The position numbers and the translations under genes are program-made. Below are positions 43,263-51,495 of a stretch of 64,000 nucleotides of DNA, in pieces. The stretch is from Methanoculleus oceani (GTDB lineage Archaea > Halobacteriota > Methanomicrobia > Methanomicrobiales > Methanoculleaceae). The stretch is taken from positions 248,001 through 312,000 of the forward strand of contig NZ_QFDM01000001.1 in NCBI RefSeq assembly GCF_023702065.1, written 5' to 3'. The notes beneath the pieces were generated by a model. The model worked only from the letters and a program-made list of their open reading frames with translations, ran no database searches and was not told the origin of the DNA. The first letter of the stretch is position 1. Each line of letters opens with the position of its first letter.

Positions 43263-44645
43263 ATGGTATCTCCTGCCGAACGGCGGTATACGCTTCTTGC
43301 AGTCGCGCTCGGGTCCTCGCTTGCACCGTTCATGGTCGCCGGTCTCTTCGTGGCGATCCCGGCCGTCGGGGAGGAGTTCACGGCAGACCCGGTGGTCCTG
43401 AGCTGGATCCCGACCGTCTTCTTCCTTGCCGCAGCCATGTTCCTCATCCCCTTCGGGAGGATTGCCGACATTTACGGGGGAAAACGGGTCTTTTCCATCG
43501 GCCTCGCCATATACTTCATCTCCGCCCTCATCTCCGCCCTCGCCCCGACGGCACCCGTCCTCATCGGTGCCAGGTTCCTCACCGGCGTCGGGGCCGCGAT
43601 GATCTTTGCGACATCGTTTGCCCTGCTGGGACTCATCCTGCCGGATAGCGAGCGGGGGACCGCTCTCGGGGTCAACATCGCCGCCAGCTTCGGCGGGTTC
43701 GCGCTGGGGTTCCTTGCGGGCGGCCTCCTTGCCTATTACGGCACCTGGAGGGTGCTGTTCCTGGTGCCGCTGCCCGTCGCCCTGCTCGCCGTCGGGATCA
43801 TCCGGCGATACCTGCGGGGGGAGTGCGCTTTATCACGCGGGACGCGCCCGGATCTCCCCGGTATCGCTCTTTCCACGACGACGATCCTCCTGCTCATGGT
43901 CGGGCTCTCCCTCCTGCCGGCGGTGCAGGGTGCCGCCGCCCTCGTCGCCGGCCTCGCAGCGCTCGGCGCCTTCATCGTCCACGAAGCCCGGACAGAAGAT
44001 CCGGTCCTCGATATCCACCTTCTCCTCCGTAACCGGCCGCTTGCTCTCGCGAACGCCGCGGTCCTGGCCTACAGCGCGGCAGCATCCGCATACGTCTATC
44101 TCTTCAGCCTGTACTTTCAGTATGTCCAGGGGTTCGATGCCCGGCTGGCCGGGAGTCTCTTCCTCGTCGCAAGCCTGGTCACGGCATCCCTGGTCGGGTA
44201 CGCCGGCCGGCTCTCGGACCGGGGGAGTCCGCACCTGGTCGCGACGGCCGGCGTTGCGATGACGATCGCAGGCCTCGCCACCCTCTCCTTCATCGACCCG
44301 GCAATGCCCGTAGCCGTCCCGGTTTTTGCACTGGCGCTCATTGTAGTGGGAATCGCGTTCTTCCAGCCGCCGGTCTACAACATCGTCATCGGGGCGGCCG
44401 AACGGGCGATGTACGGGGTGGCATCGGGACTTGTCGAGACGATGCGCCTCCTCGGTATGACCGCCAGCATGGCCGTCACCATCGTCGCCTTCGCCCTCTT
44501 CTTTAAGGGCATGGCGATCACCGGCGAAACCGTTCCCCTGCTTCTCGGGAGCATGCAGACGCTCTTCCGCATTTATCTCGCTCTTGCCGTGGTAAGCCTC
44601 GTGATGACCTGGCTTACCGGGCGTGCGGGGAGGAGTGCACCGTAA
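43263..44645 (+). CDS. MFS transporter, 14-helix DHA2-like drug/solute exporter
   Basis: The 460-residue polytopic protein of the major facilitator superfamily has about 14 helices. Motif A-like GRIADIYGGKRVF lies in the first loop and the TGVGAAMIFATSFALL helix resembles motif C/B. DHA2 relatives export drugs or small solutes with protons. The start ATG 43263 is followed at once by a basic segment and helix 1. Its stop abuts the convergent ATP-cone nuclease gene with no spacing. The substrate is unknown. Confidence 0.9.
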   Translation: MVSPAERRYTLLAVALGSSLAPFMVAGLFVAIPAVGEEFTADPVVLSWIPTVFFLAAAMFLIPFGRIADIYGGKRVFSIGLAIYFISALISALAPTAPVLIGARFLTGVGAAMIFATSFALLGLILPDSERGTALGVNIAASFGGFALGFLAGGLLAYYGTWRVLFLVPLPVALLAVGIIRRYLRGECALSRGTRPDLPGIALSTTTILLLMVGLSLLPAVQGAAALVAGLAALGAFIVHEARTEDPVLDIHLLLRNRPLALANAAVLAYSAAASAYVYLFSLYFQYVQGFDARLAGSLFLVASLVTASLVGYAGRLSDRGSPHLVATAGVAMTIAGLATLSFIDPAMPVAVPVFALALIVVGIAFFQPPVYNIVIGAAERAMYGVASGLVETMRLLGMTASMAVTIVAFALFFKGMAITGETVPLLLGSMQTLFRIYLALAVVSLVMTWLTGRAGRSAP

Positions 44646-45476
44646 CTATGGTTCCAGGATTTCACGCGCCCGGCCGGCGATCAGCAGCACCTCCTTGAGG
44701 GGGATGCCCGCGTCGTGGGCGATGGCCGCGGCATCGCCGTAGGCGACCTGCTTCGCCGTGACGAACCCGGCTGCGGCCAGCCGGGCCGAGACCGACGCGC
44801 CCACCCCGGCAACGATGGTGACGGGATAGGACTGCGTCTTCTCGATCATCGTCCGGAGGTTCCGGTCCACCGGGTAGTCCCACCCGATATGCCCGATCCC
44901 CCGGCACGTCGCGTAGCGTTTCGCGTGCTCGGAGAGCTTGGTGTTGCAGACGATCAGGGCGCCGTCGATCGAGACGGTACACCTCCCGGACCGGAACCCC
45001 TCCTGGAGGTCCTCGACGATCGCCCGGGCGATCCGCCCTTCGTCAAGGCCGGTCATCCGGTGGTGGCTCGCGTGGTGCTTCACCTCGACAAAGACGGTGG
45101 CCCCGTCTTTCTGCGCGATAGCGTCCACTTCGTGCTCCCCGCACAGTCCGGCGAGGATGCATCCCGCCTCCACCCGGTAGCCGTGCTCCCGGAGGAGAAC
45201 CCGCACGAACTCCTCGAACTCCGGTTTCGGGCGAAGGAGAGCGAGTGCTCTCCGGAGGTTGGTCCGGTGCGCGACGGCGGGGCGGACGGCCCGGGCCCGG
45301 GTGCGGATCATCCGGAGGACCGCAGCGGTTCTCACGTCGTCCGGGACTGATTCCTCGATCTCGCCGGCGATCCGGCCGGCATCCTCCGCACCGAGACCCA
45401 TGTTCCGGAGCGTCCGCTGCACCTTCCCCGGGTCGAACGGCTGCCGGGTGCCGTCGGCCTTCGTGACATGCTTCAT
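44646..45476 (-). CDS. ATP-cone / Mrr-like nuclease / HhH fusion protein
   Basis: From ATG 45476 the protein has 276 residues. Residues ~1-80 form an ATP-cone (VTKADGTRQPFDPGKVQRTL), the nucleotide-sensing domain of ribonucleotide reductases and NrdR. Residues ~84-200 are an Mrr-type restriction-endonuclease fold with the PD-(D/E)xK core: EFEEFVRVLLREHGYRV, D118 in HEVDAIAQ, and E131/K133 in FVEVKHH. A C-terminal helix-hairpin-helix-like tail (SARLAAAGFVTAKQVAY) may bind DNA. Such fusions occur in archaea with no settled function. A nucleotide-gated nuclease in repair or defence is plausible. Confidence 0.83.
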   Translation of the reverse strand: MKHVTKADGTRQPFDPGKVQRTLRNMGLGAEDAGRIAGEIEESVPDDVRTAAVLRMIRTRARAVRPAVAHRTNLRRALALLRPKPEFEEFVRVLLREHGYRVEAGCILAGLCGEHEVDAIAQKDGATVFVEVKHHASHHRMTGLDEGRIARAIVEDLQEGFRSGRCTVSIDGALIVCNTKLSEHAKRYATCRGIGHIGWDYPVDRNLRTMIEKTQSYPVTIVAGVGASVSARLAAAGFVTAKQVAYGDAAAIAHDAGIPLKEVLLIAGRAREILEP

Positions 45477-45663
45477 CAGGTACGGTTCTCGGCACCCGGG
45501 ACGAAAAGCGTTCGCCAACGGGCTCCCCGACGGTGGCGATCACCCGGTCATCGAGACGACCCGGAACCGGCCGATCGATGACGGGGGCGGACCCCGGGTC
45601 TGCGGCACGAGTCATGATGCCGCATCATTATCTTCTCCCGCGCCCAACCGGGACTACGAACAG

Positions 45664-46608
45664 ATGGAATCGCTACAACGTCCGGTCGTCCCGATCCTCG
45701 GCGCGGGGGCGGTCGGCCTCTCGCTCGCCGGGAAACTGGAGAGCGTCGCGACGGTCTATGCGGCCTGCCGCCCGGCGCATGCCGGCGCGATCCGGGAGCG
45801 GGGCCTCGTGATGGAGGGGATCTGGGGGAACGGCACCGTCGATGGGATTACCTGCGTCTCCGGGTCGCAGGAGGTCCCACCCGGGGTCGACTTCATCATC
45901 GTCACCGCGAAGGGCACCGATACCCGGGCGATCTGCGAGGAGTACGCCGCGGTGATCCGGGGCCGGCCGGTAGCAAGCCTCCAGAACGGCATCGGGAACG
46001 AAGAGATCATTGCTGGGTACACCGACACCGTCATCGGCGGGACCGTGACGACGAACTTCTCGGTCCTCGGGCCCGGGCATGTCCGGGTCCTGAGCGAGAG
46101 CGCCCCGATGCGCCTCGGGGTCTGGTCCGGCGACGGTGGCGCCGCCCTCGACCTTCTGATCGGCGTCATCCGGTCGGCCGGCATCCCGGTCGAGGCCGAC
46201 AACGATATCCGCTCAGGGAAGTGGGCGAAAGCCCTCCTCAACATCGCGGTGAACCCGATCTGCGCCCTCCTCCGGGCCCCGGTCGAGGTCGCCGCCGACG
46301 GGGAGGTCCGGGAGACCGTAGCCGCCCTCATCCGCGAAACCTTCGCCGTCGCCGGCGCAGAAGGGGTGCGGCTCCCCTGGGCGACCGCCGACGACTACCT
46401 CGCCCACCTCTTTTCGGTGCAGGTGCCCGACTTCGCCGCGGTCTACCCCTCCATGTACTACGACCTCCGGCGCGGCCGCCGGACGGAGATCGACCTCCTC
46501 AACGGGTATATCGCGTGCCTCGGGGAGCGCCACGGCATCGAGACGCCGCACAACCGGTGCATCGCCGGCCTCGTCCGCTACGCGGAGGCGCACCCGGACG
46601 CACCGTGA
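45664..46608 (+). CDS. panE: Ketopantoate reductase family protein (2-dehydropantoate 2-reductase)
   Basis: From ATG 45664 the protein has 314 residues. It has an NADPH-binding Rossmann start (PILGAGAVGLSLAGKL), VTAKGTDTRAICEEYA, LQNGIGNEEIIAGY, KWAKALLNIAVNPICAL and the C-terminal RRGRRTEIDLLNGYI. The last two carry the Lys-Asn and Glu typical of ApbA/PanE. It would reduce 2-dehydropantoate to pantoate for CoA synthesis. Related ketoacid reductases look similar. The preceding 187 bp hold no gene. The frame is open far upstream but unrelated. Confidence 0.87.
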   Translation: MESLQRPVVPILGAGAVGLSLAGKLESVATVYAACRPAHAGAIRERGLVMEGIWGNGTVDGITCVSGSQEVPPGVDFIIVTAKGTDTRAICEEYAAVIRGRPVASLQNGIGNEEIIAGYTDTVIGGTVTTNFSVLGPGHVRVLSESAPMRLGVWSGDGGAALDLLIGVIRSAGIPVEADNDIRSGKWAKALLNIAVNPICALLRAPVEVAADGEVRETVAALIRETFAVAGAEGVRLPWATADDYLAHLFSVQVPDFAAVYPSMYYDLRRGRRTEIDLLNGYIACLGERHGIETPHNRCIAGLVRYAEAHPDAP

Positions 46609-46611
46609 GGC

Positions 46612-46791
46612 TCACTCCCCGCTCATCTTCGCGGCGAGCCGTCGGGCCGCCTCCTTCGCCTTCGCTTCCGTCCTCCAGAGCCCGGTCTTCCCGACGGGGG
46701 CCCCTTCACGGTCGTAGAGCTGTACGTAGTAGCCGCCGTCCTGGCGGGCGAACCGGACCTCGCCGACGATGTCGGGGCCGTACTCCTGCAT
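46612..46791 (-). CDS. Small conserved-looking protein of 59 residues
   Basis: A short frame from ATG 46791 reads MQEYGPDIVGEVRFARQDGG, continues YYVQLYDREGAPVGKTGLWR and ends TEAKAKEAARRLAAKMSGE. The pattern, a beta strand carrying YYVQLYD followed by TEAxAKxAA, recalls DUF1508-like beta-alpha repeats. Codon use is like that of its neighbours. Its stop lies four bases from the panE stop, on the opposite strand. Protein status is likely. The function is unknown. Confidence 0.65.
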   Translation of the reverse strand: MQEYGPDIVGEVRFARQDGGYYVQLYDREGAPVGKTGLWRTEAKAKEAARRLAAKMSGE

Positions 46792-46873
46792 GCCCTGAGA
46801 ATGTGGGCGCGAAGGATATGATGGTTCCTGTGGTCTCTATATGGAAGGAGGGTAGTACCACTCATCCGGTGTG

Positions 46874-47365
46874 ATGGTGATGATCCTCATCGTGTACTAC
46901 TCCTGGCAGGGGCATACGGAGAAGGTGGCGGCGGCGCTTGCGGAGCGGGTCGGTGGCAGACTTGAGAGGATCGAACCGGTCTCCGAGGTGGGGATGTTCA
47001 GGAAAGCCATGATGGCGATGCTCGGGATGCGGGCGGCGATACGCCCGGTGCAGACGAACCTCGCCGACGTCGACTTCCTGGTCGTCGCAACCCCGGTCTG
47101 GTCGCAGAAGATCCCGCCCTACGTCGTCGAGTACCTCTCGGGGGTCACGAACGCCGCGGGAAAACCCTTCTCGGTGCTCGTAGAGATGGGCGGTTCCGGG
47201 GCGGAGAAGGCGGCTGCGATCGTGAGGAAGAGCCTCGAAGCAAAAGGGATGCGGTTCGTCTCGTCGGCATCCACGCTCGAGAGCGAGGTCGATGCCGGGC
47301 GGCTCGGCCCGGCGATCGAGGAGTTTGCCCGGACGATTGCGCAGGCTGCCGCTCCGGCCGCGTAG
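46874..47365 (+). CDS. Flavodoxin-like protein
   Basis: The protein has ~163 residues. The FMN phosphate loop is YYSWQGHTEKVAAALAE, followed by DFLVVATPVWSQKIPPYV, in which the W side chain may stack on the flavin, and FSVLVEMGGSGAEKAA. It is an electron carrier or flavodoxin-family reductase. GTG 46871, ATG 46874 and ATG 46880 are alternative starts; the middle one is given. It is convergent with the BofA-like gene. Confidence 0.85.
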   Translation: MVMILIVYYSWQGHTEKVAAALAERVGGRLERIEPVSEVGMFRKAMMAMLGMRAAIRPVQTNLADVDFLVVATPVWSQKIPPYVVEYLSGVTNAAGKPFSVLVEMGGSGAEKAAAIVRKSLEAKGMRFVSSASTLESEVDAGRLGPAIEEFARTIAQAAAPAA

Positions 47366-47368
47366 TGC

Positions 47369-47644
47369 TCAGAGTGTCAGCGGTATCCCGAGGAGGTGGA
47401 GCACCACCGTGATCAGGACGCCGAAGATCCCGCCAATCGCACAGATCAGGACGGTGATCACGTTGATCGGGATGTCGGGCCGGCCGACGAGTTGCATCAG
47501 GTCGAGGAGGTTAATAAGCCAGAGCAGGATCACGCCCACGATGGCGTTGATGATGAGGCCCGTTACACTCTTGACGGCCTTGTAGAGGACGAACGCGATG
47601 ACGACCACCAGGATCAGCGCGAGAAGTCCCGTGAGTAAGCTCAT
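47369..47644 (-). CDS. BofA-like membrane protein
   Basis: From ATG 47644 the protein has 91 residues and two or three membrane helices. Its core AIVGVILLWLINLLDLM, then PINVITVLICAIGGIFGVLI and LLGIPL, matches the BofA family. In Bacillus that family holds the SpoIVFB site-2 protease inactive, but archaeal members have no known role. It follows the transglutaminase-like gene on the same strand after 34 bases. A link to intramembrane proteolysis is inference. Confidence 0.82.
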   Translation of the reverse strand: MSLLTGLLALILVVVIAFVLYKAVKSVTGLIINAIVGVILLWLINLLDLMQLVGRPDIPINVITVLICAIGGIFGVLITVVLHLLGIPLTL

Positions 47645-47678
47645 ACCGCTCGTTTGACGCGTTCGGTATTGAACATTC

Positions 47679-48257
47679 CTACACGGGGGCTGGGCCCCGT
47701 TCGAGGTACCCCAGGGCCTCGAAGACCGGCTGGAAGCAGACCCCGTTCCCGGTCTTGACGCACCGGATCCCGGGAACCCCTTCGTAGGCGCCCATCGTCC
47801 GACCGTCGCCGAGTTCGACCCAGTCGTGGACGGCAACGCCCTTCCCGAAGACCTCCACGTGGAGGGCGTCGGTGCGGAACGTCTCTGCATTCCAGACCAT
47901 GAGGCCGTGGACCGGGCGGGCGGGGATCCCGTTCCGGCGAAGGACCTCCGCACGAAGGAGCGCGAGGTCGGTGCAGTCGCCTACCCCGTAGGCAAGGGTC
48001 GCGTTGAGGCCCACCGGGAAGAGGCGGGGGGAGCCGTCGACGCAGGCAAACGTTCTCCGGCCCACCCGGTCGATGAGCGCGTCGGGGGAAGAGTCCCGGA
48101 GGGCTTCGGGAGATGCGGAAAGGAGGGCGATCTCGTCTACCGAAGTCACCCCGGCGGCGCTGATCCCGGGGTTGGCTCCTCCGCCGTCGTAGACCAGGTG
48201 CCCCTGCGGGATAAGGATTGAGAGGAGAAGAATCGCGTTAATAATGCTCCAAACCAC
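47679..48257 (-). CDS. Secreted transglutaminase-like cysteine protein
   Basis: The 192-residue protein begins with a signal peptide (MVWSIINAILLLSILIPQG). It has the transglutaminase-like triad context: Cys in YGVGDCTDLALLRAEVLRRN, then GIPARPVHGLMVWN, His in DALHVEVFGKG and a following Asp in VHDWVEL. Such proteins act as cysteine peptidases or peptide ligases outside the cell. The likely partner by position is the downstream BofA-like protein. Substrate and activity are unknown. Confidence 0.8.
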   Translation of the reverse strand: MVWSIINAILLLSILIPQGHLVYDGGGANPGISAAGVTSVDEIALLSASPEALRDSSPDALIDRVGRRTFACVDGSPRLFPVGLNATLAYGVGDCTDLALLRAEVLRRNGIPARPVHGLMVWNAETFRTDALHVEVFGKGVAVHDWVELGDGRTMGAYEGVPGIRCVKTGNGVCFQPVFEALGYLERGPAPV

Positions 48258-48452
48258 GTTATTGTCTCAATATATTTTAATGCACATGTTGGTATATTAG
48301 GGCTTCTATTTTGATGGCGGGCACGTATGCAGAGGATATAAGATTTTCAGGGGTACCGGGAACGGGCACTCCGGGAGATGGATCTCCCGGCGACGAGAGG
48401 GACGGTCGGGGCCTTGAGCCGGCGAAAAGAAGGGTTCCGGAGATCGGCGGGG

Positions 48453-49679
48453 TCACCGGGGTTCGTGAAGGCCGGCGATGTGCCGTGCCGCGAGGGCTGC
48501 GGTGGAGAACGCGGCCTGGAGGTTGTAGCCCCCGGTGTCGCCGTCGATATCGAGCACCTCGCCGATGCAGTAGAGGTTTTCGACGGTCTTTGACGCCATC
48601 GTTTTTTTGTCGATTCCTTCGAGGGCTACTCCGCCCCTCGTCACCATCGCTTCGTTGAATCCGCCGAGCCTCTCCACCCTGAACGGGAACTCCGCGAGAG
48701 ATGCGGCGAGGGCGTTCCGGGCCTTCTTCGTGAGCCGGGCGCAGGTCTCTCCCGCCGGAACCCCGGCGAGGTCGAGCAGCCGCCGGGCGAACCGTTCCGG
48801 GAGGTCGAGGTCGCCGAGGACGGTCTTCACCTGCCGGGCCCCGCCCGCCGCGACCGCGTCGGTGAGGCGCTTTCGCACCGCCTCCGCCTCCGGAAGGAAC
48901 GCGACCCGGAGGACGTCGCCCGGGCGGATGGAGCGGGAAGCGTCGAGTATCCCCGGGCCCGAGAGCCCGGTGTGCGTCAGCAGGAGATCGCCGGTGTGGC
49001 GGCCGACCAGCTTCCCGTCCCGGTAGACGGTGAAGGTGAGGTTCTGAAACGATATCCCGGCAAGGTCGGCGAACGGGTAGTCCTCGACGTAGACCGGGGC
49101 AAGCGCCGGGGCGACCTCTGTCGTCGGCTGCCCGAGGGACCGGGCGAACGCGTAGCCGTCCCCGGTCGAGCCGGTCGCGGGGTAGGAGGCCCCGCCGGTG
49201 GCGAGGACGAGGACCCCGGCCCGGACGGTCGCCTTCGCCGTCCGGACGATGAAGACGTCGTTATCGCGCTCGACGTCACGGACGGGGTCATCGCACCGGA
49301 TCTCCACCCCGCGGGCGGCGCACTCCGCGAGGAGGACGGCGAGGACGGCGGCGGACTTCCGGGTCTCCGGGAAGACCTTACCCTCCGGTTCGGCTTTCAT
49401 ACGAAGACCGCGATCGGCAAAGAAGGCGACGAGATCCCGGTTCGTGAAGTTCATCAGCGCGGGCCGGAGGAACGCCCCGTGGTCGCCGTAGTGCGAGGAA
49501 AAATCGGCGATCTCTCCGTCGTGGGTGATGTTGCACTGTCCCGACCCGGCAACCAGGAGTTTTCGTCCCGGCGCGGGTTTCTTCTCGAAGACGATGACGT
49601 CCCGCCCATCCCCCGCCGCCTGCAGGCCGCAGAAGAGCCCGGCGGGGCCTCCCCCGATGATCACGATAACGTCGTTCAC
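48453..49679 (-). CDS. NAD(P)/FAD-dependent oxidoreductase, HI0933/BaiN family
   Basis: The 408-residue flavoprotein starts with the dinucleotide-binding IVIIGGGPAGLFCGLQAAGD. It shows the family segments GRKLLVAGSGQCNITHDG, GGASYPATGSTGDGY, LLTHTGLSGPGILDASRSI and the final GGYNLQAAFSTAALAARHIAG. The family is widespread and mostly uncharacterised; some members reduce bile-acid derivatives. The flanking 195-bp spacer toward the transglutaminase-like gene has no gene. The start is ATG 49679. Confidence 0.88.
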   Translation of the reverse strand: MNDVIVIIGGGPAGLFCGLQAAGDGRDVIVFEKKPAPGRKLLVAGSGQCNITHDGEIADFSSHYGDHGAFLRPALMNFTNRDLVAFFADRGLRMKAEPEGKVFPETRKSAAVLAVLLAECAARGVEIRCDDPVRDVERDNDVFIVRTAKATVRAGVLVLATGGASYPATGSTGDGYAFARSLGQPTTEVAPALAPVYVEDYPFADLAGISFQNLTFTVYRDGKLVGRHTGDLLLTHTGLSGPGILDASRSIRPGDVLRVAFLPEAEAVRKRLTDAVAAGGARQVKTVLGDLDLPERFARRLLDLAGVPAGETCARLTKKARNALAASLAEFPFRVERLGGFNEAMVTRGGVALEGIDKKTMASKTVENLYCIGEVLDIDGDTGGYNLQAAFSTAALAARHIAGLHEPR

Positions 49680-49777
49680 GGCATTAACCGGTGTACCGTG
49701 CTTCCCCGGGGAACATCAGCGTTGGGGTGCGGGGGCCGCTACATGCATATAGGGGCGGGATATATGGAAGCGGTATT

Positions 49778-50983
49778 ATGAATCACGGCTGGGTCGTCCT
49801 CGTCGGAGGGGTCATCGCGTTGCTCCTCATCGCGCCTGCCGGTGCCGTCCCGGCGATTACTGCAAACGTCACGTACGCCGGGGTCCCCGCCGCCGTCAAC
49901 TTCACGGATACATCCGGGATCGTCGACGTGGTCTCCCGGACCTGGTCCTTCGGCGACGGGACGGCACAGAACATCCCCGGCGCTCAAGAGCGATCGGTGG
50001 TGCATGCCTATCCGGACCCGGGCTCCTACAACGTGACGCTCTCGATAGCGACCTTCTCATCCGTCGTAACCACCACGGCGACCGTCGAGACCTTCGCCCA
50101 CCGGCAGGCGGTCCCGGTCGAGAACCCCTCCGGCGTCGACGGCCTTGCGGTCCTCTTCAACGCCACCCATCTCCCGGGGATGCAGCCGGACTTCGCCGAC
50201 ATCCGCTTTACGGACGGGGCCGCCATCCCCTACTGGATCGAAAACGTCACAGAGGGGTCCCACGCCCGCGTCTGGCTCGCCCTCCCGGCGAACGCGACGG
50301 CGGTCACGATGGTCTACGGCAACCCGGAGGCCCGGGACGCCGGCGACCCCGACGCCGTCTTCCTCTTCTTCGAGGACTACGAGAGGGGAGATCTCTCGCG
50401 GTGGTCGTTCTGCGGTTCGAACGCCGGGATTCAGTCCGACGTCGTCCGCGACGGTGCATACGCCGGGGATATCAACGTCTCCGAGCCGGACCTGCGCCAC
50501 CTCGCCAACAACCGGATGTGCCTCGCGAACATCTCACACGGATCGATCGTCATCGAGGGCGACTTCCGGGTCAGCGAGTTCGGGAAGTGGTGCGGTTCGG
50601 GCTACATCCAGGCCTGGAACGGGACCGACCACCTGTATGCCCTCCACCTCAGGAACGGCTCCGTGCAGCACTACGACGGCGACCACCACAACTTCTCCGC
50701 CGACGCCCGGGCAGAACCCGATACCTGGTACCACGTCAGGGTCGTCCTGGACACGCACAACGCCACCGAGCACGCCTGGCTGGACGGCGAGTACCTGGGG
50801 AGTGCACCCATGCGGTTTGCCGACGGATCGCCGGTCCCGGAGGACGTGATCTTTGACGACTTCGCGCTGATCGGGTCTTCCGCGTGGTACTCCGGCGATC
50901 CGCACCACTTCTACGCCGACAACGTCGTCGTCAGGCGGTACGAGCCCGCCCCGCCGGTGCTCTCGTATGGGGACGGTTCATAG
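49778..50983 (+). CDS. Secreted PKD/DUF2341 surface protein
   Basis: From ATG 49778 the protein has 401 residues. A signal peptide (WVVLVGGVIALLLIAPAGA) is followed by a PKD domain (about 35-115; RTWSFGDGTAQ, HAYPDPGSYNVTLSI). A DUF2341 domain (FADIRFTDGAAIPYWIENVT, VTMVYGNPEA) and a concanavalin-like C-terminal part come next. Many N-x-S/T sites suggest glycosylation. TATA-like GCATATAG (49745-49752) predicts initiation at the ATG. It is probably cell-surface adhesion or a sheath component. The LEA14-like gene follows after 14 bases. Confidence 0.83.
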   Translation: MNHGWVVLVGGVIALLLIAPAGAVPAITANVTYAGVPAAVNFTDTSGIVDVVSRTWSFGDGTAQNIPGAQERSVVHAYPDPGSYNVTLSIATFSSVVTTTATVETFAHRQAVPVENPSGVDGLAVLFNATHLPGMQPDFADIRFTDGAAIPYWIENVTEGSHARVWLALPANATAVTMVYGNPEARDAGDPDAVFLFFEDYERGDLSRWSFCGSNAGIQSDVVRDGAYAGDINVSEPDLRHLANNRMCLANISHGSIVIEGDFRVSEFGKWCGSGYIQAWNGTDHLYALHLRNGSVQHYDGDHHNFSADARAEPDTWYHVRVVLDTHNATEHAWLDGEYLGSAPMRFADGSPVPEDVIFDDFALIGSSAWYSGDPHHFYADNVVVRRYEPAPPVLSYGDGS

Positions 50984-50997
50984 GGGGAGAGATCGGA

Positions 50998-51495
50998 ATG
51001 TCGTGGCAGACCTCTATCCCGGCAGGGGGGATGCGGCGCACCGCCGTCACCCTCCTTATCGCCGTCCTGCTCTGCAGCGCCGGCTGTGTGGTTCCCGCGC
51101 TCCGGGAACCGACCATCACCCTCAGCGGGGTCGCGGTCGAGAACATCACCCCGGGGAGCATCGACCTCTCGCTCCGGCTGGTCGTCGATAACCCCAACCC
51201 CGTCGGCGCCACCCTGGCCCGGGTCTCGTTCGACGTCTACTTCTTCGACGACAGAGAATGGGTCTTCCTCGCACACGGGGAGCAGGAGGGGATTGCAATC
51301 CGGCCCAATGGCGAGACCGCCGTCACCATCCCGGTGACCGTCGATAACCTGCGGCTCGTGCAGGCGTTCCTCCGGGGCCTCGCGGACGGGGCGGTCACGC
51401 TCCGGGTGAGCGGCTCGGGGGTCCTCGACTTCGGCATTACGACCTTCGAGGTCCCTTTCGAACGGACGGTGGAGGTGGGGTTGGGTCAGGCCTGA
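50998..51495 (+). CDS. LEA14-like lipoprotein
   Basis: From ATG 50998 the protein has 165 residues. A signal sequence ends in the lipobox SAGC (LLIAVLLCSAGC). A LEA14 domain follows (VENITPGSIDLSLRLVVDNP, NPVGATLARVSFDVYF, TIPVTVDNLRLVQAFL), an immunoglobulin-like fold linked to stress tolerance in plants and common in archaea. A GGGGGAGAG ribosome site precedes the start. It is probably cotranscribed with the PKD gene. Its end overlaps the convergent prenyltransferase gene by ten bases. Confidence 0.85.
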   Translation: MSWQTSIPAGGMRRTAVTLLIAVLLCSAGCVVPALREPTITLSGVAVENITPGSIDLSLRLVVDNPNPVGATLARVSFDVYFFDDREWVFLAHGEQEGIAIRPNGETAVTIPVTVDNLRLVQAFLRGLADGAVTLRVSGSGVLDFGITTFEVPFERTVEVGLGQA

